A stretch of DNA of 64,000 nt, taken from the NCBI GenBank assembly GCA_020403425.1, contig JADBXR010000002.1:930001-994000 (forward strand), written 5' to 3'. Of this stretch, positions 17,565 through 26,904 are shown piece after piece; position 1 is the stretch's first letter; every line of letters starts with the position of its first letter. Below the pieces are notes generated by a model. That model saw only the letters and a list, made by a program, of their open reading frames with translations, was not told where the DNA came from and searched no databases. A program made the position numbers and the translations under genes. The DNA is from Chitinophagaceae bacterium (GTDB lineage Bacteria > Bacteroidota > Bacteroidia > Chitinophagales > Chitinophagaceae).

Positions 17565-19148
17565 TTATAAGCGCACTTGTTTTTCTTTAGGCACCAACGC
17601 TTTCATGATCGCCCAGGCGATCAGGTAGGCAACTGCACAGAAAGAGAACATGATCGTATAGGATGTTGACATGGAAGCCAATACCACTTGTTTCTGGAGT
17701 CCCAGGAACTGGGCAAAATGCTCCGGATTCACCTGTTGCAGTTGTGCCTGCATGTCTTTCGACAGGTTGAATACTTCTTTATGGGTGATATCGATCACAT
17801 CACCATACTTATCGGTAAGGCGCAACAGTTTGATCTTATCGAGATAAGCACCCAGACCATTGGCGCCGGCCTCGTCCCAGGACTGTTTGATACCGGCCAG
17901 CTTATAGCTGTCGAACATCCAGCCGCCGATCTTGGAAACGATCACGCCACCGATACCACCGGCCATGCCTCCGATACCGATAACCGATGCGATCGATTTC
18001 TTGGGAAACATGTCTGAGACCGTTGTAAAGATATTGGCCGACCATGCCTGGTGGGCAGATGTTCCGATACCGATCAACAGCACGGGTACCCAGAAACTAT
18101 ACCCACCCAGCGGCTGCGAAGCCAGCACCACCAGCGGGATACAGGCGATCACCAGCATCGCTTTCATCCTGCCATCATAGGGTTTGTAGCCTTTGTTGAT
18201 GAAATAAGTGGGGAACCAACCTCCGCCCACACTGCCTACCATCGTCATGCTGTACAATACAGCAAGGGGCAGCATCACCTGCGTGCCTTCCATTGCGTAT
18301 TGGTCTTTCAGGTAACCGGGCAGCCAGAAAAGATAGAACCACCATACACCGTCTGTCAGGAATTTGCCGATCACAAACGCCCATGTCTGGTTAAAGCCCA
18401 GCAATACCATCCAGGGGGTTCTGGCAGCAGATTTCTCATTCTCCGTTTCGTCTTCCACCTTGTCGCTATTGATGTATTCCAGCTCTTCTTTTGTCAGGCG
18501 TTTCTGTTTGGCAGGTATCTCATAATAGAGGAACCAGAAAAGCAACCAGATAAAACCGATGGCGCCGATAATGACAAATGCAGCTTCCCATCCCCAGTGT
18601 TTGGCGATCCAGGGTACGGACAATGGCGCCAGAACGGCACCAATATTGGCTCCGGAATTAAAGATACCGGTTGCGAAGGACCTTTCTTTTTTGGGAAAAT
18701 ATTCGGCTGTGGCTTTGATCGCTGCAGGAAAGTTACCAGCCTCACCGAAACCCAGGATCGCCCGCGAGATCATGAATCCGAGTATGGAAACCGGTACTGC
18801 AGTAATGCCCACCAACCCCAAAACGGCAGCTACACCTGTACCCAGCGGAACCGCATATGCATGTATGATGGCGCCCAACGACCAGATGATGATGGCCCAG
18901 GCATACCCCCACTTGGTTCCCAGTTTGTCCACTATGCGGCCGGCGAACAACATGGAGATGGCGTATACGAACTGGAACACGGATGCGATGTTGGCATAAT
19001 CCGAATTGGTCCAGTTGAACTCACTCTCTAAAGTGGTCTTGAGCAGGCTCAATACCTGCCTGTCCAGATAGTTCACCGTTGTTGCAAAAAAAAGCAAGGC
19101 GCAAACTGTCCACCGATACTTACCGATTTTTTCCGCTATAGCTGTCAT
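17565..19148 (-). CDS. exuT: MFS hexuronate transporter (ExuT-like)
   Basis: A 527-residue major facilitator protein of the anion:cation symporter type, with twelve predicted helices. The N-terminal NYLDRQVLSLL and the GFGEAGNFPAAIKATAEYFPKKERSFATGIFNSG segment (read in parts) are typical of hexuronate and glucarate carriers. It is ~90 residues longer than E. coli ExuT owing to a soluble insert at about residues 410-490, between late helices. It starts 2 bp after kdgA, so galacturonate or glucuronate uptake is the best reading. It is followed by the DUF6807 gene. Confidence 0.85.
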   Translation of the reverse strand: MTAIAEKIGKYRWTVCALLFFATTVNYLDRQVLSLLKTTLESEFNWTNSDYANIASVFQFVYAISMLFAGRIVDKLGTKWGYAWAIIIWSLGAIIHAYAVPLGTGVAAVLGLVGITAVPVSILGFMISRAILGFGEAGNFPAAIKATAEYFPKKERSFATGIFNSGANIGAVLAPLSVPWIAKHWGWEAAFVIIGAIGFIWLLFWFLYYEIPAKQKRLTKEELEYINSDKVEDETENEKSAARTPWMVLLGFNQTWAFVIGKFLTDGVWWFYLFWLPGYLKDQYAMEGTQVMLPLAVLYSMTMVGSVGGGWFPTYFINKGYKPYDGRMKAMLVIACIPLVVLASQPLGGYSFWVPVLLIGIGTSAHQAWSANIFTTVSDMFPKKSIASVIGIGGMAGGIGGVIVSKIGGWMFDSYKLAGIKQSWDEAGANGLGAYLDKIKLLRLTDKYGDVIDITHKEVFNLSKDMQAQLQQVNPEHFAQFLGLQKQVVLASMSTSYTIMFSFCAVAYLIAWAIMKALVPKEKQVRL

Positions 19149-19150
19149 GG

Positions 19151-19813
19151 TTATGATTTGATGGATTGAATAATGGCCAGTACTTTTTCCGTGTCTTTGG
19201 TGATCTGCGCATAATCCTTTGCCTCGAGTAATTGTTTGGTGATGAGTTTACTACCCATACCCACGGCACAAACACCCGCCTTGAACCATGCAGAAATATT
19301 GTCCTTGTCCAGCTCTACCCCGCCGGTAGGCATGAATGAAAGGCCGGGGAAGAGTTCTTTGATGGCCGACATGAAACCAGGCCCCAGGATATTACCCGGA
19401 AAGAGTTTGATCATTCTGGCCCCCAGCGTTTCGGCCCGGATGATCTCGGTAGGGGTCATACAGCCGGGAACCCAAAGCATCCTGTTCTTATCGGCCACGG
19501 CCGCCACTGATTCGATCAGGCCGGGACAAATGATGTAGTCGGTACCTGCATCGATGAAGGTTTGGGCCATCTCACCGTTCTTGATGGTGCCGATACCCAG
19601 ATACATGCCTTTCAGTTCCGAATCGCATACTTTGCGCATCTCCTTGAAATTCTGAAGGGCGGCTTCACCGCGGTTGGTATATTCCACCGCACGGATACCT
19701 GCGCTATATAAGGCTTTCAGCACTTCAATGCTTACGCCAGTGTCTTTGTAAAAATAGAGGGGCAGGATCCCCTGCTGGGGGATCAGCGACAGAATGGTCT
19801 CCTTCTTTTCCAT
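19151..19813 (-). CDS. kdgA: KDPG / KHG aldolase
   Basis: A 220-residue class I aldolase that splits 2-keto-3-deoxy-6-phosphogluconate to pyruvate and glyceraldehyde-3-phosphate, the last step of uronate breakdown. The Schiff-base lysine lies in RMIKLFPGN and the PTGGVELDN-type phosphate motif appears as MPTGGVELDKDN. It leads a minus-strand operon kdgA-exuT-DUF6807. It is divergent from kdgK, which makes its substrate, with a palindromic LacI-type operator between them. Confidence 0.93.
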   Translation of the reverse strand: MEKKETILSLIPQQGILPLYFYKDTGVSIEVLKALYSAGIRAVEYTNRGEAALQNFKEMRKVCDSELKGMYLGIGTIKNGEMAQTFIDAGTDYIICPGLIESVAAVADKNRMLWVPGCMTPTEIIRAETLGARMIKLFPGNILGPGFMSAIKELFPGLSFMPTGGVELDKDNISAWFKAGVCAVGMGSKLITKQLLEAKDYAQITKDTEKVLAIIQSIKS

Positions 19814-19870
19814 ATGGCTGATTTTCTTCTAGCAATGTTATCTGAAAAGGCTAAAATATGCGCATTTTCT

Positions 19871-19888
19871 TACGCAAACGTTTGCGTA
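19871..19888. promoter_or_regulatory. LacI-type operator between kdgA and kdgK
   Basis: TACGCAAACGTTTGCGTA is a perfect 18-bp palindrome with the central CG typical of LacI-family operators. It is 57 bp from the kdgA start and 128 bp from the kdgK start. It can thus control both directions; related sites occur at five other places in the window. Confidence 0.8.
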
Positions 19889-20016
19889 TTTTTCTCCCAG
19901 AAAACAGGACCGATTTCTTTTCTCCCCACCGATTATTAACCAACTTCGCAGGAAAGCCTTGAATACCATTCCTTATTTTTTGGTAAACCTATCCTAATTT
20001 AAAAATACGATTGACC

Positions 20017-21042
20017 ATGTCAAAAAAAGTAGTCACCCTCGGAGAGATCATGATGCGCCTCTCCACTCCCGGATTTGAGAGGTTTGTTCAGAGCGACAGT
20101 TTTGATGTTACCTATGGCGGTGGCGAAGCCAATGTGGCCGTAGCGCTTTCTAACTATGGACTGGAAGGTGTGTTTGTGACCAAGGTTCCGGACAACGCGC
20201 TGGGACAGGCTGCCATCAACCATATCCGTCGTTATGGCGTGGATACGCAATTCATTGCCCGCGGTGGAAAAAGACTGGGTATCTATTTCCTTGAGACCGG
20301 TGCTTCCATGCGTGCTTCGCAGGTAATTTACGACCGTGCCGGTGCCTCTATCGCTGACGTAGAGATCAGTGAATTCGATTTTGACAAGATCCTGGAAGGT
20401 GCCAGCTGGTTCCATACCACCGGTATCACACCTGCACTGAGCGATAAGGCCGCCGCCCTGACCGAAGCCGCCCTGAAAGCAGCCAAAGCCAAAGGCATTA
20501 CCACCAGCATCGACCTTAACTACCGTAAGAAACTCTGGAGCAAGGAAAAAGCGAGAGAAGTGATGACCCGTCTTTGCCAATATGTGGATGTCTGTATCGG
20601 TAACGAAGAGGATGCGGATACCACCCTCGGTTTCAAGGCCGAAGGTACCGATGTGACCAAGGGCGAACTGAACCTGGACGGTTATAAAAGCGTGTTCAAA
20701 CAAATGAAGGACAAGTTCGGGTTCAAATACATCGCATCCACCTTACGGGAAAGCCATAGTGCTTCCGACAATGGCTGGAGCGCCCTGGTATATAACGGCA
20801 ACGAATTCTACCATACACGCCAATATGAGGTCCGCATCGTAGACCGCGTGGGCAGCGGCGATTCCTTTGCCAGCGGTTTCATCTACGGACTGGTCAGCGG
20901 AATGCCCATGCCTGAAGCTGCAGAGTTCGGCGTAGCTGCTTCTGCCATCAAACACACGATCCCCGGCGACCTGAACCATGCCACCCTGAACGAAGTAAAA
21001 GAACTGATGAAGGGTGACGGATCAGGACGTGTGCAAAGGTAA
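20017..21042 (+). CDS. kdgK: 2-keto-3-deoxygluconate kinase (PfkB family)
   Basis: A sugar kinase of about 341 residues that phosphorylates KDG to KDPG, the substrate of the divergent aldolase. N-terminal GEIMMRLSTPG and YGGGEANVAVALSNYG are PfkB substrate-domain motifs. The C-terminal VDRVGSGDSFASGF holds the anion hole and catalytic aspartate, with GSGD in place of the more common GAGD. The start is the ATG at 20017; an in-frame TTG two codons upstream is less likely. It is followed by a YhcH-type gene, 33 bp downstream. Confidence 0.9.
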   Translation: MSKKVVTLGEIMMRLSTPGFERFVQSDSFDVTYGGGEANVAVALSNYGLEGVFVTKVPDNALGQAAINHIRRYGVDTQFIARGGKRLGIYFLETGASMRASQVIYDRAGASIADVEISEFDFDKILEGASWFHTTGITPALSDKAAALTEAALKAAKAKGITTSIDLNYRKKLWSKEKAREVMTRLCQYVDVCIGNEEDADTTLGFKAEGTDVTKGELNLDGYKSVFKQMKDKFGFKYIASTLRESHSASDNGWSALVYNGNEFYHTRQYEVRIVDRVGSGDSFASGFIYGLVSGMPMPEAAEFGVAASAIKHTIPGDLNHATLNEVKELMKGDGSGRVQR

Positions 21043-21075
21043 ATATGCCAATTTGAAAATTTGATAATCACAAGT

Positions 21076-21528
21076 ATGATCCTAGACAGTTTAACGAATT
21101 CAGACAGGTATGCAGGGCTGAATCCTTTGTTCGCAAAAGCTTTTGCGTATATCCATTCTGTAGACCTGGCTTCGCTGGAAGTGGGCAAGTTTGATATTGA
21201 TGGTGAGAACCTGCGCGGTATCGTATCCGACAAAAATGGCGTACCAGCCGAAGAGTCCACCGCCAAGTTCGAGTGCCACAATGCGCATATCGATATCCAG
21301 GTTTGTATCCGCGGTAATGAGACCATCGGCTGGAAACCACGCAATACCTGCGTTTCACCCAGAGGCGAATACAATGCCGAAAAGGATGTGTTATTCTATA
21401 ACGACGCACCGGACATGTTCTTTGGCATGACGGATAACCAGTTTTGCATCTTTTACCCAGAAGATGTACATGCACCGATGATCGGTGAGGGGATGATCAA
21501 GAAACTGGTGATCAAAGTGAAGATCTGA
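21076..21528 (+). CDS. YhcH/YjgK/YiaL family protein
   Basis: A cupin-like protein of about 150 residues. Likely metal-site residues lie in FECHNAHIDIQ and YPEDVHAPMIG, the two conserved segments of the YhcH/YiaL family. Members are found in operons for sialic acid, uronates and rare pentoses, and are suspected sugar mutarotases or isomerases; the function is not settled. It follows kdgK and ends at a strong terminator, so kdgK and this gene form a two-gene unit. The start is taken at ATG 21076; a TTG at 21061 is in frame but overlaps the degenerate repeat. Confidence 0.88.
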   Translation: MILDSLTNSDRYAGLNPLFAKAFAYIHSVDLASLEVGKFDIDGENLRGIVSDKNGVPAEESTAKFECHNAHIDIQVCIRGNETIGWKPRNTCVSPRGEYNAEKDVLFYNDAPDMFFGMTDNQFCIFYPEDVHAPMIGEGMIKKLVIKVKI

Positions 21529-21542
21529 TCAAACCAGTTGAA

Positions 21543-21589
21543 CAATAAAAAGAAGCCGCGACCTTACCAGGTGCGGCTTCTTTTTATTG
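21543..21589. terminator. Bidirectional terminator
   Basis: A 17-bp stem (arms 21543-21559 and 21573-21589) of sequence type AATAAAAAGAAGCCGC / GCGGCTTCTTTTTATT sits between the converging YhcH and kduI genes. A-rich and T-rich flanks suit both strands. Confidence 0.85.
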
Positions 21590-21602
21590 CAGAACTAGCT
21601 AC

Positions 21603-22433
21603 TTATCTGATCTCAGCAATGGCAACCGGGTCCATATCGGTGAACGTATAGTTCTCACCTGCCATGGCCCAGATAAAACCATAATTGGTGGTTCCCGGGC
21701 CACAATGGATCGACCAGGGTGGTGAGATCACGGCTTCATGATTGGCCATCACAATATGCCGGGTTTCGGTGGGCTCTCCCATTAAATGGAACACACGCTG
21801 TTGTTCCGGTACATCAAAGTAAAAATACACTTCCATCCTGCGGGTATGCGTATGTGGCGGAACAGAGTTCCAGACACTTCCTTCGCGTAATACGGTCAGC
21901 CCCATTACCAGCTGGCAGCTTTGAATGCCCTCCTGGTGAATGTATTTATAAATGGTTCGCTCATTGGCGGTGGTCTTCTCGCCCAAATTCACCGGCGAAG
22001 CTTCTTCCTTGGTCATTTTACGGTTAGGATAGGCCTGGTGCGCCGTGGCAGACATCAGAAAAAATTGAGCCGGCTCTGCCGCTGAGCTGCTGGCAAAGAA
22101 AACCTCTTTGGTCCCTTTGCCAAGGTATACCGTATCCAGTTTATTCAGTTCAAACACAACACCATCGGCCGTTACGGTTCCTGCCCCGCCCACATTGATG
22201 ATCCCCATCTCTCTCCGCTCTAAAAAATAAGCCGCACGTAATTCCGGCTCATTATGCAGTTGCACGGTATGTTGCACCGGTTTTACCCCGCCGATGATCA
22301 CACGGTCATAGTGAGAGTATACCAGTGTAAGTTCATCAACCTTCATTAACTCCGTAACTAAGAAATTAGCACGCAGTTCTGCTGTGGTCATCCCTTTTAC
22401 CTCTCTGGGACTTGATTGAAACCTGATTTCCAT
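21603..22433 (-). CDS. kduI: 5-dehydro-4-deoxy-D-glucuronate isomerase
   Basis: A 276-residue cupin-type isomerase that converts 5-keto-4-deoxyuronate (DKI), formed from unsaturated uronates, to DKII. The metal site is visible in PPHTHTRRMEVYFYFD, and WSIHCGPGTTNYGFIWAMAGEN near the end (read in parts) is a conserved family block. It is the last gene of a minus-strand series, 65 bp after kduD, which performs the next step. Its presence implies the cell handles products of pectin or other uronan lyases, none of which are in the window. Confidence 0.95.
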   Translation of the reverse strand: MEIRFQSSPREVKGMTTAELRANFLVTELMKVDELTLVYSHYDRVIIGGVKPVQHTVQLHNEPELRAAYFLERREMGIINVGGAGTVTADGVVFELNKLDTVYLGKGTKEVFFASSSAAEPAQFFLMSATAHQAYPNRKMTKEEASPVNLGEKTTANERTIYKYIHQEGIQSCQLVMGLTVLREGSVWNSVPPHTHTRRMEVYFYFDVPEQQRVFHLMGEPTETRHIVMANHEAVISPPWSIHCGPGTTNYGFIWAMAGENYTFTDMDPVAIAEIR

Positions 22434-22498
22434 ATGTTTGGTTTATTAACGAATTAAGGATCTACAGATCATTCAGAAGCTGTTGGGGCTTTGAGGCG

Positions 22499-23266
22499 TC
22501 AACGGCCCATCCATCCTCCGTCAACAACTAGAATGGTTCCATTCACATAACCGGAAGCTTCTGAAGCAAGGAACACGGCCGGGCCTTTAAAATCCGCCGG
22601 TTCGCCCCAACGGGCTGCAGGTATGCGGGAGAGGATGGAAGCACTTCGTTCGGGGTCGTTACGCAGGGCCTCTGTGTTATCGGTGGCTATGTATCCGGGC
22701 GCTATGCCATTGACCGTAACGCCTTTGGACGCCCATTCATTGGCAAGGGCTTTTACCAGGCTGCTCAAAGCGCCTTTGCTGGCTGCATAACCCGGAACAT
22801 TGATCCCTCCCTGGAAACTCAGCAGGGAACAGGTGAAAATGATCTTACCCCATCCCCTTTCGATCATCTTCTTACCGATCTCACGGGCCAGGATAAACGG
22901 GGCATCCAGATTCAAAGCCAGTACATCGTCCCAGTATTCATCAGGATGTTCCGCTGCGGGTTTGCGCAAAATGGTGCCTGCATTGTTAATAAGAATATCG
23001 ATCACCGGATTATCCTGTTGTACCTGTCGGATAAAAGCATACAGCGCCTCCCTGTCAGAAAGATTGGCCGCATAGGCTTTGAATGATCTGCCCAAAGCAG
23101 TCACTTCCCTTTCTACTTCACTGCCAGAAGCCTGCAGCGATCCGCTTACGCCAATGATATCGGCTCCGGCTTCTGCCAAACCAAGGGCCATGGCTTTACC
23201 GATCCCCTTGTTACAGCCTGTTACCAGTGCCACCTTACCTGTAAGGTCAAATAATGAAACTCCCAT
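22499..23266 (-). CDS. kduD: 2-deoxy-D-gluconate 3-dehydrogenase (KduD)
   Basis: A short-chain dehydrogenase of about 255 residues that reduces DKII to 2-keto-3-deoxygluconate. The NAD-binding motif is TGCNKGIGKAMA, NNAG is at INNAGTI, and the catalytic YxxxK is YAASKGA. I use the Met of MGVSLFDLTGK, which matches family N-termini; the longer frame adds nine unlike residues. The 153-bp gap to uxaA holds a LacI-type operator, so it may have its own promoter. Confidence 0.9.
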   Translation of the reverse strand: MGVSLFDLTGKVALVTGCNKGIGKAMALGLAEAGADIIGVSGSLQASGSEVEREVTALGRSFKAYAANLSDREALYAFIRQVQQDNPVIDILINNAGTILRKPAAEHPDEYWDDVLALNLDAPFILAREIGKKMIERGWGKIIFTCSLLSFQGGINVPGYAASKGALSSLVKALANEWASKGVTVNGIAPGYIATDNTEALRNDPERSASILSRIPAARWGEPADFKGPAVFLASEASGYVNGTILVVDGGWMGR

Positions 23267-23343
23267 ATCATCGATTTTTAACCGCCTGATCACCAGATAC
23301 GTTCACAAAGTTTGTCATTTCCAAAGCAAGTTCCTCAATAAGT

Positions 23344-23361
23344 TACGAAAACGTTTACATA
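23344..23361. promoter_or_regulatory. LacI-type operator upstream of kduD
   Basis: TACGAAAACGTTTACATA matches the 18-bp kdgA/kdgK operator at 15 of 18 positions and keeps the AAACGTTT core. It lies 78 bp upstream of the kduD start, in the uxaA-kduD gap. Confidence 0.6.
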
Positions 23362-23419
23362 GCGGAATCACCTGCCATCAGGCAATACCGGGTGCCCGAA
23401 AAAGTGTGGCCAGGTTCAC

Positions 23420-25069
23420 TTAGAGACTTACGCCTCTTTTCCATGGGATAAAATCATCCTGGTTCAGCAGCACCGCTTTGGGTATTACTTCGCCGCTGGC
23501 GGCTTTGATGCAGTATTCCAGGATCTCTTCTCCCATCTGCTGGATCGTTTTCTCACCCTCAATAATGGCACCGGTATTGATATCGATGATGTCAGACATT
23601 CTTGTTGCCAGTGCAGAATTCGTAGCCACTTTGATAGTGGGACAAACCGGATTTCCCGTTGGTGTGCCCAATCCTGTGGTGAACAGGATCAGTGTGGCAC
23701 CACTGGCGGCTTTACCAGTTGTGGCTTCCACATCGTTTCCGGGTGTACAAACCAGGCTAAGACCAGCTTTGGTGGCCGGCTCTGTATAATCCAACACATC
23801 TACTACAGGAGATTCGCCACCCTTTTTAGCTGCACCATTGCTTTTTATGGCATCGGTGATCAATCCGTCCTTGATATTACCAGGTGAAGGATTCATATCG
23901 AATCCGGAACCTGCTTTTTCAGCAGCTTCACTGTAGGTACGCATCAGGTGTATGAATTTCTTAGCTGCGGCTTCGTCGTTTGTCCTGTCGATCAGCTGCT
24001 GCTCGGCACCACAGAGTTCAGGGAATTCCGCCAGCAATATTTTCCCACCCAGTGCCACCAGCAGGTCTGAACAATAACCCACAGCAGGATTGGCCGAAAT
24101 ACCGCTAAAACCGTCACTACCCCCACATTTTACACCAATGCATAATTTATCGAGTGAAGCGGGTTTACGTTCCAGCTGGTTGATCTGTATCAGACCTGAA
24201 AAGGTCTTACGTATGGCCTCGGTGATCAGCTGTTCCTCGCTTTGCGACTGCTGCTGTTCAAATACGTAAAGCGGTTTGTCAAAGCCGGGATTACGTTTCT
24301 TAATATCATTCAGTAGTTCCTGTGTTTGCAGATGCTGGCAACCCAGGCTTAGGATCGTTACACCGGCTACATTGGGATGATCGGCGTAGGCGGCCAACAA
24401 CCTGCTGAGTGTGGCTGCATCCTGCCTTGTTCCACCACAGCCTCCCTGGTGATTCAGGAACTTGATACCATCCACATTTTTGAACACCCGCTGGGTTTTG
24501 ACCATGGACTCATGTATGGTAAGATCAGCATTGGGAATATCTGCACCACTCTTATATAATTCAACCAGTAATTGTGTCTTCTGTTTGTACTTATCGGTGA
24601 CCGCATAACCCAGTTGCGTATGAAGCGCTTCCCTGATCACATCCAGGTTCCGGTTCTCACAGAATACCGTAGGAATGAACAACCAATAATTGGCCGTACC
24701 CACTCTCCCATCGGAACGATGATATCCAAGAAAGGTACGGTTGGCAAAACGAGATACATCCGGTGCCTTCCAGGTGTACTGACTTGGCCTATATGCATAA
24801 GGTTCGGCGGCATGTTTGGTATTCCCGGTACTCATCCTGCTTCCCCTGGCCACAGCGGTCTGCGCCTTACCCACCAACACCCCATACATGATAATGCTAT
24901 CACCTGCCTCCAGGTCCTGCATAAAGAACTTATGTTTGGCGGCTATATCTTCCGTCAATGTGTAACGTTCCCCATTGAACAATAGTTCCTCACCTTTGCA
25001 GAGGTCCGTTAAGGCCACCAGTACATTATCGTCCGGATGCACTTGTAGTATGCGTTGTTTCTGACTCAT
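23420..25069 (-). CDS. uxaA: Altronate dehydratase
   Basis: A 549-residue enzyme that removes water from D-altronate to give 2-keto-3-deoxygluconate. The N-terminal ~100 residues form an SAF-like domain, and the rest is the UxaA catalytic domain with conserved cysteine-containing segments LNHQGGCGGTRQ and KCGGSDGFSGISANPAVG, likely Fe ligands. The start MSQKQRILQVHPDDNV fits the family; upstream in-frame codons overlap the end of uxaB. It follows uxaB by 16 bp in an operon. Confidence 0.93.
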   Translation of the reverse strand: MSQKQRILQVHPDDNVLVALTDLCKGEELLFNGERYTLTEDIAAKHKFFMQDLEAGDSIIMYGVLVGKAQTAVARGSRMSTGNTKHAAEPYAYRPSQYTWKAPDVSRFANRTFLGYHRSDGRVGTANYWLFIPTVFCENRNLDVIREALHTQLGYAVTDKYKQKTQLLVELYKSGADIPNADLTIHESMVKTQRVFKNVDGIKFLNHQGGCGGTRQDAATLSRLLAAYADHPNVAGVTILSLGCQHLQTQELLNDIKKRNPGFDKPLYVFEQQQSQSEEQLITEAIRKTFSGLIQINQLERKPASLDKLCIGVKCGGSDGFSGISANPAVGYCSDLLVALGGKILLAEFPELCGAEQQLIDRTNDEAAAKKFIHLMRTYSEAAEKAGSGFDMNPSPGNIKDGLITDAIKSNGAAKKGGESPVVDVLDYTEPATKAGLSLVCTPGNDVEATTGKAASGATLILFTTGLGTPTGNPVCPTIKVATNSALATRMSDIIDINTGAIIEGEKTIQQMGEEILEYCIKAASGEVIPKAVLLNQDDFIPWKRGVSL

Positions 25070-25085
25070 GCCGATGATTTTTTTG

Positions 25086-26591
25086 CTAAGATAGAACGAA
25101 CTGTTTTTCCGGACCCTGCGCCAGCAATAAACTGAGGACATCATACACGGCCTCTGTAAAACCAGGATAGGTTGTAAGGTCTGCGCCGAATATATCCACA
25201 TTATGGAAACTGTTTTGTACCATTTGCAACAACTCCGGCGTTTGCCATTGCTTTGCCATCAATGAAGCTTTATCATCGTTGATCCGGTAAACCTGCCCAT
25301 TGGCTTTCCCCCAGTAAACATCGTTCTTCACTTCTTGGGCCCGCATGAACAGCAGGAAACCTGCAAGACCTGCAGCGATACACTGAGGCATAGCCCCTTT
25401 CTGTGAATTTTGTTTTTGCAGCATTGGAACCACCCGCATCTGTATTTTGGAAGTGTATTGTGCAGTAATGCTGAGCCAGAGATGTTCTATATGCGGATTA
25501 CGGAACCGATCCAGCACCTGTTCGCCAAATGCAATGGCTTCCTCTTTTGTAATATGGTCACTTACCACCAATGGCACGATCTCATCAAACACCAACCGGC
25601 TGATAAAAGATCCGAACAACGCATCCTCCATGGCAGCTCTCACTGTGGTAAATCCCCATACATGTGCCAGTCCGCAGGTAAGGGTATGCGTGGCATTCAG
25701 CAGGCGCAATTTCAGCTCCCTGAATTTATTGATGTCGTTTGCGATCACTACGCCTTCATGGCATGCAGCGAAAGAAAGCAGCGAAGCTGTGGCCGGCCTG
25801 GTCGTTTCAATGGCCCATAAACAGTATGGCTCCGACATGATCATTAATTCATCGTGATAACCCAGCTGTTGTTCGATCGCGGTCTGTTCTGCTACGGCCA
25901 GTTTGCCGGGCACAATACGATCGACCAGTGAATTACAGAAATCATTGGCGTTTGTCAGCCAGCGCATAAACCTTTCCGGACGGCCCTTGCTCATAGCAAG
26001 ACGGGTAACAATATCCCGCAACCGGGTCCCGTTATCAACGATCAGTTCTGTCGGAACAATGACCATGCCCGCTTCTTCAGCTCCGTTAAATACGCGAAAC
26101 CGCTCTTCCAGGAAAGCCAATAGCCTACCAGGGAACGAGACCGGCACAGGAGCATGGATATCTGATTCTTCCCATACGATGCCCACTTCGGTAGTATTGG
26201 AAATGATCAGTTGCAGCGAAGGGTTGGCAGCGGCCGTAAGGATCTGATCCCAATCATCTGCTGCCGACAATACACGGCTGATAGATGCATTCACAAACAC
26301 ATGCTCCTCAAGTTTTCCATTCACCAGACCACGTTCAAGCAGGGTGTACATACCATCCTGCCTGGTAAAACTATCCGTACCACCCGTGTTGGTGGATTTT
26401 ACTACCAGTATCCTTCCATTGAACAGGTTCTTTTTGTTGGCCACATCGATAAAATGATCGGGTAAACCCCGCAACAATACCCCTGTACCGAACTGCAATA
26501 CTTTCTCGGGCAGGCTGAACACCTCAACCGAGGGAACTGAGATCGTCCCGGAAGGTAATTGTGAAAGTATTTGTTTTGATAATGTTGTCAT
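25086..26591 (-). CDS. uxaB: Tagaturonate reductase
   Basis: A 501-residue mannitol-dehydrogenase-family oxidoreductase that reduces D-tagaturonate to D-altronate with NADH. The N-terminal QFGTGVLLRGLPDHFID segment is the nucleotide-binding motif in this family, and KLRLLNATHTLTCGLAHVWG contains the Lys/Asn/His active-site residues. It is the first gene of uxaB-uxaA. The isomerase that makes tagaturonate (UxaC) is not in the window. The 313-bp upstream gap should hold its promoter. Confidence 0.93.
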   Translation of the reverse strand: MTTLSKQILSQLPSGTISVPSVEVFSLPEKVLQFGTGVLLRGLPDHFIDVANKKNLFNGRILVVKSTNTGGTDSFTRQDGMYTLLERGLVNGKLEEHVFVNASISRVLSAADDWDQILTAAANPSLQLIISNTTEVGIVWEESDIHAPVPVSFPGRLLAFLEERFRVFNGAEEAGMVIVPTELIVDNGTRLRDIVTRLAMSKGRPERFMRWLTNANDFCNSLVDRIVPGKLAVAEQTAIEQQLGYHDELMIMSEPYCLWAIETTRPATASLLSFAACHEGVVIANDINKFRELKLRLLNATHTLTCGLAHVWGFTTVRAAMEDALFGSFISRLVFDEIVPLVVSDHITKEEAIAFGEQVLDRFRNPHIEHLWLSITAQYTSKIQMRVVPMLQKQNSQKGAMPQCIAAGLAGFLLFMRAQEVKNDVYWGKANGQVYRINDDKASLMAKQWQTPELLQMVQNSFHNVDIFGADLTTYPGFTEAVYDVLSLLLAQGPEKQFVLS

Positions 26592-26904
26592 CCGTCTCTT
26601 GCGATTACTTCAAATGTTTTTTAATCAGGCGGGATACGCTGTTTCAGTAATTGCTCAGGCTTTACCTCATACCTGCATGCCCGAATCCATATACCCGATC
26701 ATACGGCAAGGACCGGTTCCACGAACCTGGATCTGACACATCTGCTCCGACCTACCTTATTTATGGTACGACAGCTTGTATTTGAGATGACACAGTATTA
26801 CCCGAATTACTGATCCGGCAGACAGAAAGCGTACAAAAGGTACCAAACTTTAAGCACAGGGTCCGGCTGTCCAATCATTCATCTCCGGATCGACCGACAA
26901 GCCC
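26592..26904. other. Gene-free gap upstream of uxaB
   Basis: The gap lies between uxaB and the end of the DUF4440 gene. I see no coding frame, RNA gene, strong hairpin or operator of the TACGCAAACGTT type in it. It presumably carries the uxaB promoter. Confidence 0.5.

Noticed and set aside
18051..19031. A 326-codon plus-strand open frame inside the ExuT-like gene
   Set aside because: The minus-strand transporter has twelve helices and family motifs; the antisense product is low in hydrophobic pattern and rich in His, Gln and Pro, typical of a shadow.
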